Shown here piece after piece: positions 49,117 through 60,283 of a stretch of DNA of 64,000 bases. The DNA is from Saccharum officinarum (lineage: Eukaryota; Streptophyta; Magnoliopsida; Poales; Poaceae). The position numbers and the translations under genes are program-made. Below the pieces are notes generated by a model. The model was given only the letters and a program-made list of their open reading frames with translations, did not search any database and was not told the DNA's origin. Each line of letters starts with the position of its first letter. Position 1 is the stretch's first letter. The stretch spans positions 13,145,356 to 13,209,355 of the forward strand of contig CM036223.1 of NCBI GenBank assembly GCA_020631735.1, read 5' to 3'.

Positions 49117-49739
49117 TACGGATCATCATTGATCGAGTCGTGACCTTTGGATCCACGTCAATGGAAGATGGGTTAACGGTGATGAACTGAAGACGATGAA
49201 GGCTGTCGTGGTTGGAGGGAGGAGATGTTGCATCAGGCTGTTTCTTGACGTCGATTGACTCCTTGTACACACTACACAGAACTACCAGAAGGCAAAGTAG
49301 CAATGGAAATGATCAGTTGCAATTGCAAGCTTAAGTTAATTTTGGTGTCTTTTTTGGATTTTGTGGTGCAGAGTACAAAGATTTTGTACCTTTGATGTAC
49401 GTGTATAGACTATTTATGGTAGTTATTACAAGCTCCCAAAGGAAATATGATGCGTTTGTCATTTTTTCTATTTTGAAAAGAAATAGCAAATAGTAGGAAG
49501 CAATGAAGCATCATGTTTGGCACTCATCACTATCTTCAGTACAGACAAGTAGTTAGGCCTCTCATCACTTTCTTTGTTGGCGTCTACGGTCTACCACTAC
49601 TCGTGGCTTGTACAATATTGCTTTTCCCCCTTTGTATTGGTATTACAATATGAGGGAAAAATCATGACAACAGTTATTATACCAAACAAGCTTAAGCAAC
49701 AAATAATTTCTGCATGGTTATCAGGTTCATAAAATGCAA
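49117..49739 (+). other. 3' UTR and downstream flank of the GDSL gene
   Basis: Non-coding, no conserved frame. Confidence 0.5.
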
Positions 49740-49766
49740 TATTTACTGCAGTCATAATTTTCATTT

Positions 49767-49820
49767 ACAACAACAACAACAACAACAACAACATAGCCTT
49801 TTGTCCCAAGCAAGTTGAGG
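49767..49820 (-). mobile_element. Minimal 54-bp LINE insertion with 27-bp target duplication
   Basis: Only the (AAC)n tail complement and ACATAGCCTTTTGTCCCAAG plus CAAGTTGAGG remain. The flanks 49740-49766 and 49821-49847 are a 27-bp direct repeat beginning TATTTACTGCAGTCATAATT with one mismatch, diagnostic of target-primed reverse transcription. Confidence 0.93.
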
Positions 49821-50163
49821 TATTTACTGCAGTCATAATTCTCATTTCCATGGCAAAAAAAAAGGTAAAGATGATGCAGAGAATGCTCCTCACTCAGTGC
49901 AGGAGACAAGTGTAGGCTTCATGGACAAATCACCCAAGAGAAATAAACCAAAGGATTCTGGTAATCACATCAAAATCGACCTATTTGTTGTATGAGGTAA
50001 AAAAGGTATGATAATGGGGCAGTACAATATTGCTATCTACGCTGGTAGAGGTACATCCTTGCAATAAGAGGAAAGGCAGTAACATAGAATGCAAACTCTT
50101 CCTTTTGACAAATTGTACACCGTTCTGAGTAATATACTAATATCAGGGCCTCCATGTGGGACT

Positions 50164-53139
50164 TCAGATGACTCCGAATGCTGATTGCAGCGACGATGTG
50201 ACACGGGAAGCAAGTGCATTTTGAGCGAAAGTCTGGATGTTCTTCTTGGCATCTGTAACACAATAATGGCAATGCCATATGTTAGATTTTACTTGGTAAA
50301 ACTCATGTTGTGTACCCAGTTGTGGAAAGCTTTCAAGGTAAAAGTTCTATCTCCACTCCAACAGAGACTGATATGACAATATGACATGAAAAAGCAGAAC
50401 TCTAAAACAAACGAGGAAGAAGAAACTTGATGCAAGCCTTAATGCCTTTTGTTAATTTCCTAAATCTGAGACTGATGTATTTGAGAATGTGAGACCTGTT
50501 GTGCTGTAACCTATAATACAACCTTAGTACTCCTTTACTCCTGTTCTTGACTGAAAACTAGAAGCCTAGAAAGTGAAGTAAATGATACCATCATCATAGT
50601 ATCACGTATGTACTGAACTACCAATTAGTGATTACTCAAGTCTTAGTAGTACATTCATTCATATTTGGTTCTTGTAAGTTCTGATCTTCTGGACTAGGAT
50701 AAAGGACAATTGGAGTTACTTCCAATCCTGCTTTGGCCAGCAATTGCTATTGCTGGGTAATTTACTACTTTATTTGTGTACCGAGTTGTGGAAAGCTTTC
50801 AAGGTAAAAGCTCTATCTCCACTCCAACAGAGACCCATATGACATGAATAGGTACATTATTTTATCAGAACTAACAGCAGAATGCTGTGTACAAAACAAT
50901 ACAGGTATAGTGAAGGTAAAAAAAAATCTAGAACAAGCATATAGCTGATGAAATTTTGTTCCTGTAACATGCCAAACTCTAATTCTGGACAGCAAACCAA
51001 GAAACTGAATGGCTTGCACATTATTGAACATAATGAAACTATGCAAAATTGAAAATTATTAGCTTTAGAACTATTATGCTTAGGTTTGATAGGGAATAGT
51101 CTATCTAATTCAATCACCAGTTTATGAAACGGCAATCAGTTCAGAGCAAAATAACTAGGGCAATAAATCTTCACTATAAACTTCTCAATTACGACGTAGG
51201 ACGTACCTTTGTTGCACTTGGTGAATCCAACAATGTTTGCAATGCTTAGACTCAAGCAAACTCCAACAACAAGAAGGTAATCAGCCTCAAGCCTGATGAG
51301 TGAAAATATACCAAGAACGATCCATGCAGCAGCCTGAAACATGGAGAGATTTGTTTTTGTTTATATATATTCTAATACATATTAGTTATCGTGGTTGGTA
51401 AACATAGAATAGACAATAAAAGGCCTTTAATGGATCACCCTCAAGTATGGATGTGAGACCCTTCTCTGTATCATTTACAATGTTAAGACTTTCGATAAGA
51501 CTTCCATCTTCTCAAGAGAACAGACAGATCAGCCAGCTTTTGTTGAGGTAAAGATACTATCACAGAATCCCTAACTAAGTGCATATTTTGGACTTGTGGT
51601 ATATCGGAACCATGAGGGAGAAGGAACAGTCAAAAGAGGCCATTTTTCCCTCTCAGGAAAAGCTGTGATTTGAGATGCAGAGACTGTGCTTTAAGTGATA
51701 AGCTAGAATCCACTACAAGTAATTTTTATTCATACTAACCAAATTTCAAGTGTTTAAGTTGATAAAATGTTGCACCTATATTAAGTTGTTAACCAGACTT
51801 ATACCCAATAGTTATTAAACCATAGTTGGATTTAGGTATATTTTGTTAACCTTTGTCCAATTAAATCATGTAAGTTAATGGAAACCATTGGGAAATAGGA
51901 CCATCTTAAACATAACTAAGTAGATAATGGACATGCACAGCTAAGGAACAAGGAAAAATGAAACAGCCAGGTACATTTGTACATGTAGCAGAAACACGTA
52001 AGGATTATAGCCTTCCCCTCTCCTAATTGAGCAAATCGTAACTTATTGGTTCATAAAAAGATGATCACAAACAGCAGTTTCTAGTTGAGTAATCTCAAAC
52101 ATCATGACACTTATCTAACGAATAGCTATTGTCTACACCATGGCATTCGTTATATAACAGATAACATCACTCACAGTCAAGTAAAGCGTCCACCAGAACA
52201 GCCACGAATCCTTCTTGTTCATCCGAGCGAGAGACTGCAGGGATCACTCAAGTTACAACTTGCAACAATTTTTCACACAACAAACAGTAGGATTAACAGC
52301 ACAGGCAAAGCAGGCACGGACCTCCCCATCAAGGCACTCAAACTTCCACACGCTGTTTCCTTCGTCGTCAATCTCATTCCACCACCGCAGCCCGACTAAT
52401 ATCCTGCCACTGACGTTCTTCACCACCCAGAAGTCGAGCGCTGCGAGGAGCACCGTGATCACGAAGATGATGACGAAGCTCTTCACAAAGAGCGAGAAAA
52501 GGATGTAGAAGGCCAGCGCCCCCGCCTTTGAGCGAACATAATAAGAATTAGCAAGTGTTAGAACGTGCTCCTATATCATAATTCCAGTAAAACACAATGT
52601 AAGATGGCATGAGATGGCAAGCGGTTTACCTTGAATAGCACATGGAAGAAGCATGTAATGGGGTTGGCATAATTCTCGCTAACCACCTGAAAAGTGTTCA
52701 TGCCATTATTTGTTTGGACAGATAATAATCAGATCTTAACTGAGCAGGAGCTTCATCATAAGCTAAAAGAGCACCGACAGCCCGATCCATCGCAAGAAAC
52801 CAAAACAACTGCATCCCCCTATCCCAGAAATGCATCCCCTATCCCAGAAACCAAATATCGGTTCACTAATTCAGATCCCGTGCCACACCAAGCCCCTTTA
52901 ACCGTCTAACTGAGATCCACGCGCCACTCCAAGCCTAAATGCATCCACCCGAATCCGAATCAGAACTCGCGGACCATAATCCGAGAACCAACAACGGATA
53001 CGGGGCAATTCCTAGGCGAGATCAAATCCGAGCAAGATCGGGAACGCAGGAGAAAGCTCGGATCCAAAGTTCGCGAGAGGATGGAGATAAGAGAAAAGAC
53101 GGTGAACGGAATGGGGCTACGCACCTGGCGCTGATCCAT
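50164..53139 (-). CDS. ECH: ECHIDNA / TVP23 family trans-Golgi membrane protein
   Basis: A conserved multi-pass membrane protein of the trans-Golgi network needed for secretory trafficking and cell elongation in Arabidopsis. Six exons on the minus strand: 53125-53139 (MDQRQ), 52630-52686, 52322-52525, 52175-52234, 51207-51333, 50164-50252. The total is 183 residues with correct phases and GT-AG borders, so it is complete compared with about 186 in Arabidopsis. Diagnostic sequence includes SENYANPITCFFHVLFK, LLAALDFWVVKNVSGR, GLRWWNEIDDEGNSVWKFEC, KKDSWLFWWTLYL and ADYLLVVGVCLSLS. Four hydrophobic segments are visible. The C-terminus ends SSLQSAFGVI. The start follows the conserved short first exon. 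The upstream region 53140-53420 is GC-rich. No frame damage is seen, unlike its neighbours. Confidence 0.96.
50311..50845. repeat. Direct repeat of about 69 bp, copies 466 bp apart, in ECHIDNA intron
   Basis: 50311-50379 and 50777-50845 share GTTGTGGAAAGCTTTCAAGG and TCTATCTCCACTCCAACAGA with few changes. Non-coding. Confidence 0.88.
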
Positions 53140-53446
53140 GGATGCTTGCTTCCACCACCTGCGCCTGCTCCGCCTCCGCTGCGTCGTCGCCGCGTAGCTC
53201 CGCCACCACCGCCTCGAACCCCGCCGCCTTCGCCGCTCGCTCCACCTCCGGTTCGTTCGTGATAGATCCGGCGGCAGTGCCGGTGGATCAGTAGCAGAGG
53301 GGTCGCGGCTTCTTGTGCGGCGGCTCCCAGTCCCAGCCCAGGCTCACGCAGGTGAAGTCCGCCGTGGAGAGCGCGTTGAACCCGCGGGAACGGGGCGGGT
53401 TGGGGGCTTGGGGCGGGGTTGGGGTCAGGTCCCTTCTACTAACGCT
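53140..53446 (-). promoter_or_regulatory. 5' UTR/promoter region of ECHIDNA
   Basis: GC-rich region with CCGCC clusters directly upstream of the start codon. No clear TATA box and no other gene recognised. Confidence 0.45.
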
Positions 53447-53675
53447 GTGTTCACATCCGAAATTTCTGGGAGAAAAATTTATGTAGCACTTTCGTTGTTA
53501 TTTGGTAAAATTTATATAACTATAGATTAACTATGCTTAAAAGATTTGTCTCGATATTTACAGACAAACTATGTAATTAGTTATTTTTTACCTATATTTA
53601 ATGTTCTATGTATGCGTCCAAAGGTTCGATGTGATGGGTGAAAGAGGAAATATTTTGGAAAGTGAACGGGGCCTT
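53447..53675. mobile_element. Diverged MITE of the GGCCTTGTTTAG family
   Basis: Right end GTGAACGGGGCCTTA, left end CTAACGCTGTGTTCACAT. The interior has AACTATGTAATTAGTTATTT and TATATTTAATGTTCTATG shared with the copy at 41192-41810. Confidence 0.65.
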
Positions 53676-54044
53676 AGTTGGTTTATTTGATCCACTGCTA
53701 CTAATATTTTAGTTGCTAGTTTTTTAGTGCTAATAGATCCAAATAGATCTTAGTTTCGATAAAACTAAAAAAAGAAAGTAAACTATGGAATAGCTCATGT
53801 AAAATAAGTCACAAGAAGAGGCATATAGGGTTTTGTGTAAGTTAACTTTTTAAATTTTGATTAGGTTTGTAAATTAGCAATATCTATTTCTAAATAAGCT
53901 TACTATAAACATATATTTAATAATTAATTTAATAATACTTATTATACACTATAAATATTAATAATCTTTTGTACATATTTGGTTAAGTTAAAAATATTTG
54001 ATGTCACTTGACAATGTCACTCTCTGCCGGACTGAGGGAGTATA

Positions 54045-54182
54045 CTCCATCCGTTCCAAATTATAAAGGCTTTTATAGATACATAGATATCACTATACAC
54101 CTAGTTATACATTATATCTAGATGGAAATCCAAGATATATATTTATAAAGTTAGAACGACTTATAATTTAGAATGGAGAGAG
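54045..54182. mobile_element. Short Stowaway MITE
   Basis: 138 bp; CTCCATCCGTTCCAAATTATAA at left (read in two blocks) and its near complement at right, TA on both sides. A separate right-end fragment (GGACTGAGGGAG, then TA) directly precedes it. Confidence 0.8.
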
Positions 54183-54675
54183 TAATATATTTAAATTTCG
54201 CATACATGTCATTTATGATAATAGTGTGATTACAAACATAACTTAACCTGATATGATATATCACAAAATAAGAATAAAATTGTGATGTTGCTTAAGTGCT
54301 TTTTTGTTATAGTTTTACTTCCATTTTTCAAAGCTAAATCACTTCAGAAATTATGGAAACCAACACCCTCTTTGTCCCCAAATAAATCAATTCATAGAAT
54401 CCGTGCAAGTCAAATTATCTTAAGTTTAACTGACTTTGTAGAAAAAAGTAACAACATTTATGACATAAAATTAGCACACTATGAATATATTTCCTATGAT
54501 ATATAATGATACTAGTTTGATGTCATAAATCTTGACAGATTTTTACAGAAATTCTAAGTTTAAAAAGTTTAATTTAAGACAACTCTAGAAATCTATTTAT
54601 TCAGCGACAGAGGGAGTACTTTGAGTGTAAGTGCATCTAGCTCTTCAGTTGATTTTGGTGAATTAAATGACAATA
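54183..54675. other. AT-rich MITE debris
   Basis: Contains an isolated Stowaway right end (GCGACAGAGGGAG followed by TA near 54617). The left end was not found. Confidence 0.45.
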
Positions 54676-56722
54676 TGAAAGGTCTTGATGGCTAGAGGGA
54701 GGGTGAATAGCCTATTAAAAATTCTTACAAAGTATGCTAAATAAATTTATCAATATAACAAATAGTGTGATGCAAGTTTTGCTTAGTTTAAAGGGGTGTT
54801 GCAAGCCACCTATCCAAAAGACAATTCTAATATATTTCACTCAACCGCACAAGTCAAACCACAAGAAGAAAAACAGCTAGAGCTAGCAAGCTACCAAAGC
54901 AAAGAGCTATTCTAGCTACACTAAACAAACTAGTAAGATACAACTATGAAAGTAATGCAAGTGTGAGTTAGAGGGGTTTCACCGAGGGGCGATGAATTGA
55001 GCCAACCAAGAATGATGATGAATGAATTCCAAGATAACCGAATACCGGGATCAATCAATCACAATGTAGAAGTGATAACACAAAGATTTATCCCGAGGTT
55101 CACGTGCTTGCCGGCACACTAGTCCCCTTTGTATCCCCCTCAACCATGTGGTTCGGTGGCTAATCGGTCACACACCGAGTCTCTCAAAAGACGCCACAAG
55201 AACCTACCAAATGACTGGGAGTTGCAATGACACGAGCAATATACTAACGCTACCTTGCGGCACTCCGCCGGGGGAGGTGCAAACCCCTCACAAGATCATG
55301 GGAGGTGGCCAAGAACAATCATCAACACTTGCCACGCCTCCAAGCTGCTCCAAGTCGTCTAGGTGGGGGAAACCACCAAGAGTAATAAGAAACACCATAG
55401 CAAATCAATCCCCAAGTGTCTCTAGATGCAGATAAATGATCGATGTACTTGAATCGCTCAATCTCACTCAAGAATCACAATCGAATGCAAAGGAGATGAG
55501 TTGGGATGAGAGGAGATGCTTTGGCTCAGCTCAATATGCTCACAAGTATGTCAAATGTCCAAGAGTGTGAGCCAAGAGCTGGCCACCAAGTATTTATAGA
55601 CGTACCCCTTCACAAAGAGCCGTTGGGCAAATTTCGTGGGCGACAGATGCGTCTGTCGCTCACCCGACAGATGACGTGCCCGCGTCTATCGCACATGATC
55701 GCGCCACGTGTCCACGAGCTTCGAATTCTCAACGGTCGAGTTCTAACCGACGGATGCGTCCTTCGCTCGCACGCCCGAGCGTCTGTCGTCCTAACAGACG
55801 CAGTTTAGAAAGGGTTGAAGACCGTCCACAAGCCGACGGATGTGTCTGTCGTGACGCCGTCAGACGTCGTCCAACATCCGTCGCAACCTATCCCATAGAG
55901 CTGCTGAAGAGAAGGCCGATAGACGTGGACTACGCGCGTTTGTCGCTCACACACCCCCGTGTCTGTCTCTTGCTCATAGAGAGCCGCGGCTAGGGTTGTC
56001 CGACAGACGCCAGAGCCAGCGTCTGTTGCCCCTAGTGCTAGCGTCTGTCGTCCCTAACTCAAGCAAATTTCTATCTTTTCTTACTCCACTTGTTTCACCC
56101 TTTCATAAATGAGCTATTCTAAGTATGTGTACCACTTTAGCACATGTTTTAGCTCGAGAAACACCATGTGACATCGCCTCCAAATCTCGACATCGGCGTA
56201 AAGGAAAATAGGCGTTTCAACTCCTCGAAAACCCTAAACCCTCTCTACCGCTCAAACACCATCGTCATCGCAAATGTGCTAACACCACCAAGTGATCATC
56301 ATCATGTGCAAGTGTGTTAGCATTTTCACAATCATTTTCAAGACGTTATTAACTCTATCCAAATGCATATGCTCAAATGAAATGTCACCTAGAGGCACAT
56401 GTAGGACTACAATTGATACGATAATTTCTCTCTTTACAGTACGACTATCTAACCTATAATGTAACCACACCCACTAGGTGTCTTGGTTACCAAAGTATAA
56501 CCCCTAATATATACCTTTGTTTTGATCATCATAGGGTTGCATCTTGTTCCTCCATCACCATGGTAAAGCACTTCATCATCCACACTTGATCATCATGTTT
56601 CACCATGCTATGTGCTAATCATCCTTTGCTACATACAATCTTAAGCACATGATTAGCAATTGGGCATTGTCACTAATTACCAACACCAAACATAGAGTTT
56701 TCACAACACCAATAAAGGTCTA
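54676..56722. mobile_element. Repeat element, longer copy, with a GC-rich core
   Basis: Starts TGAAAGGTCTTGATGGCTAG and then AGGGAGGGTGAATAGCC. The second, shorter copy at 57919 has the same start and the same order of later motifs (GTTGCAA..CC, TTTTCACAATCATTTTCAAG). The element class is uncertain. Between about 55610 and 56060 lies a GC-rich insert relative to the short copy. Confidence 0.6.
55640..56055. repeat. Cluster of GTCTGTCG / CGACAGAC motifs
   Basis: At least four exact GTCTGTCG plus several variants and complements, including the near-palindrome CGACAGATGCGTCTGTCG at about 55642. Spacing is irregular, so this is not a simple tandem array. Confidence 0.7.
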
Positions 56723-57918
56723 ACAAGTTTACTAAGTGTTGAATAGGAAATTAAATCTATTACATACACTTGTGAATTATGGAATGAGAAGTGTATATAG
56801 GTTCAACAAGAAGACAAACTTGATGATATTCCATATAATATTAAAATGAAGGCCAAATTATTCGAAAGACTATGGAAACAATCTAGTTCAAGCATAAGAC
56901 AACAATGCAAATGGAATTGATGAAATGACTTCTATATTGTAGGATATCATAGCATCATGTGAAATCAAGCATACTTGGCAAATAGCAAATGAGATATGAG
57001 TTGATGATTTTGGATTGATCTCAATGATAGTGGATTAGCTTTGATCAAAGGTTGAAGAATGGATCAAGAATGCATAAATGAAGAAATACCAATCAAAGGT
57101 TAAATGACAAAGAACACAACTCATATTGGATATAAGTCAGTCTCTATATTAGTTTGCTTGTATGGATAAACATTTAAAAAATTCACTTTGCATTGATTTG
57201 ATCAAGCTATAAGTATGAAGATAGATATTGAAGTGAGTGTTAGGAGTGTCAAGCCAAAATGAAGAGGATATAAGAAATCATGAATTGGCTTGACCACATT
57301 GATGTTGATTCATATATGTCTCTATGTGAATCAAACTAAAGCTTGATTGATCTCAATATTCATATCTAGAAGATATTCAAGCAAGGATCATAATATTGAA
57401 GAAATAATTTTTCAATGGATACTTAATATGATGTGACTTGAGTATGGCTTGATAAGGTAAAGATAGCAAAGAAAGGGCTTCGAGAGACTAAGCGGAGGTG
57501 AAGGGCAAGCGATGGCTTAAGTACCGAGGTACTATGGCTAAGGTGAAGAAGAGAGTACTTGCATTGAGTCGAGGAACTAATCAAGCTATGAGGAGTCATA
57601 TTATGTTGATGATCAAATCATTAGTGAAAGTAACTTGAAGCCATTGAGGTGAACTCATATGTGTGGAAATAGTTCAAGTCACATGCTCAATGTGTGTTTG
57701 CTCGGAGAGATGAGACAAAGATGATTGCAACATCTATATGAAGTGATATTGAGAAGAAATGGCATATGAAGACATTGAAGACTCAAGTGGTTGAAATGGT
57801 TATGTTCTCTTGATCTTGAGTATAAGTATGCTAAACTATTAATGGGGATGCAATACGAATCATATACAAGTCTCAAGTGCTCAAGCTAACCAAACCTAAG
57901 TGCTAACATGAGACAAAC
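56723..57918. other. AT-rich repetitive sequence, no gene
   Basis: Low-complexity, purine-rich text with many short GAAG/TGAAG phrases and no open frame with a recognised motif. Probably part of the same repeat family that flanks it. Confidence 0.45.
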
Positions 57919-58600
57919 TGAAAGGTCCTAATTAGCTAGAGGGGGGGTGAATAGCCTAATTTAAAAACTACAAACGACTCAACAAACTTGTTAGACAACT
58001 AATTGGTTATAAAGCTTTTTACACTAGCTCTAACAAGTGTTGCAAACCTCCTATCCCAACAATTCTAGTTGCTATAATCTTCACCCTTGCTCAAATGTGC
58101 CAACCACCAAGTGTATCACCTTGTGTACATGTGTTAGCATATTTTCACAATCATTTTCAAGGATGTTAGCACTCCACTAGATCCTAAATGCATATGCAAT
58201 GAGTTAGAGCATCTAGTGGCACTTTGACAACCGTATTTCGATATGAGTTTCACCCCTCTTAATAGTATGGTTATCAATCCTAAATGTGATCGCATTCGCT
58301 AAGTGTCTCGATCACCAAACCAAAAAGCTCCTACCACTTATACTTTTCCCTTGAGCTTTTTATTTTTCTCTTTCTTCTTTTCTAAGCCGAACACTTGATC
58401 ACCATGGCCATCACCACCATGATCTTCATCAATTTGCTCCACCACTTGGCATATCTACCAACCTATCTCACATGCACTTAGAGCACATAGGTTAGTAGCT
58501 AGGCTTTCTTCAATTCACCAAAACCAAACTAGAGCTTTCAACAGACCCATTCACCCTCCTATACACGACATCAAGGTCCTTATATTGAGTTACTTTATTA
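57919..58600. mobile_element. Shorter copy of the 54676 repeat with inverted ends
   Basis: Left TGAAAGGTCCTAATTAGCTA followed by GAGGGGGGGTGAATAGCC. The right end has CATTCACCCTCC then GACATCAAGGTCCTTA, an imperfect inverted repeat of the left. It lacks the GC-rich core of the long copy. Confidence 0.6.
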
Positions 58601-59511
58601 CATGCATGGATCAAATAAGTTCTAACCATCAGGATTCTCGATTTTCACAAATCTATTGTATTAGGTATCTAGACTAGATACCTAATGATATGACTTGAAA
58701 ATAAAATAAAAATATAATAATTGTGTACAATAAGGGGTATGAATAAGATATAATGTTGTCACATGGTTAAACACTGATGTGTTGAAAGTTAATCTGTTTA
58801 AATATAATATAGTTAATTCCTAAATAAGTTCAACCACCATGTTAACATGTACTCCCTCCGTTCCAAATTATAAATATTTTGGCTTTTATACATACATTAC
58901 TTTTACAACATGAACATCAGTGGTGAGATCTAACCATTTTTTCGCTAAGCACATTCTCTAGCACTCTTAATGTACTTGCTCTGCTAAAACTTTCAACTTT
59001 TTTATCATCATAACTTGATTGGGTGAGCTTTCCTATTACCCATGTACATCATGGTAATTGATGAAGATTTTTTTCACAAACATATATAGATTCCACTTTA
59101 CCAATAGCCATGGCATTGGTTCAATTAAAATTACTGTATGCCCAAGAAAACAAGAGGATATATATAAATTTACTTAAAGTGACATGATTAGGGGAATAAT
59201 TAGATAGAAGAGATTATATGTCTGGAAACAACAACCTTAGAGGTGCTTGGCACCTCCTCTCTACACCTCTGCGTCAATGACAATTTCTTGGCTTTTGTTA
59301 CCATCGAAACGACATTAAATTAACTTGGTGGCTCAAAATGACGACAAGTTAGTCTTGTTGGTTGATAACCTTGTTTTATCACATGATGGTCAACCGACCT
59401 TGCTTGATACTTGGTTGCCAAGAGCTATTTCCTTAGTGGTTTTGAGACATTCCTTTGCGCCGTCGTCTCTTACTGTCCTAGAAAAATTTTAGATTCATGT
59501 AGTGCAACTTA
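58601..59511. other. AT-rich intergenic DNA with a half Stowaway end
   Basis: TACTCCCTCCGTTCCAAATT at about 58850 is a left Stowaway end with no partner. Nothing else is recognised. Confidence 0.5.
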
Positions 59512-59627
59512 GGTGTTGTTTGGTTCCTGCAACAGTAACACAAATGTTCATTTCCATTCCCTTACGGTAACATCCACAGCTCTAATTCCATTCCCTTTAC
59601 GTTACGATGCTATAACCAAACAACACC
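59512..59627. mobile_element. Tiny MITE with perfect 14-bp inverted ends
   Basis: 116 bp; GGTGTTGTTTGGTT at left and AACCAAACAACACC at right, flanked by TA on both sides (TTA left, TAA right). The interior has CCATTCCC repeats. Confidence 0.88.
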
Positions 59628-60183
59628 TAATTAATTGGTTGGAGCGGGAGTATGGTTGTGCATCCCTACCATTGGTTTTCTAGCGTTCTTCAACTCAAAT
59701 TCAGATCTCTTTGTTTTTATTAGTGATTAATGAAAATCCAGATAGCTTTTTATAGGTTAGATCTCATCATTTTGCATATGCACAACACATCAAGTGCCAA
59801 AGATGCCTACATATATTATCAAAGATTCGTTGACACTAGAAACTGAGACCTAAAGGGTGAATTTCGTAGTCCTATTTATCTTTATATATCACACTTTTCC
59901 TTTGTTCATATGCTTCGAGTGCCTTTATAGTTCCTACAGTAGTTCATAGGTTAGATGGTAATATTTTCTTTGAAGTTGCTAAACTTCTTCAGGGTGGTAA
60001 ATAGTTAACACTAAATAAACTCTCGATGCCCTTCATCATGCTAGTTAAAATATTCTTGTACTTCCTTGCAAAGTTTAGCAACTGAAACCCCTATATGAAC
60101 ACTCGATTGCAATTGGTATTCTTAGTAACTTGCATAAACTCATTCTCGATTTTTGGCCACGTGAAAAGATCTTGTAGCGGGTT
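59628..60183. other. Intergenic, nothing recognised
   Basis: No frame, ends or RNA gene supported before the gap. Confidence 0.45.
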
Positions 60184-60283
60184 NNNNNNNNNNNNNNNNN
60201 NNNNNNNNNNNNNNNNNNNNNNNNNNNNNNNNNNNNNNNNNNNNNNNNNNNNNNNNNNNNNNNNNNNNNNNNNNNNNNNNNNN
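60184..60283. other. Assembly gap (100 N)
   Basis: Exactly 100 N. Confidence 0.99.
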
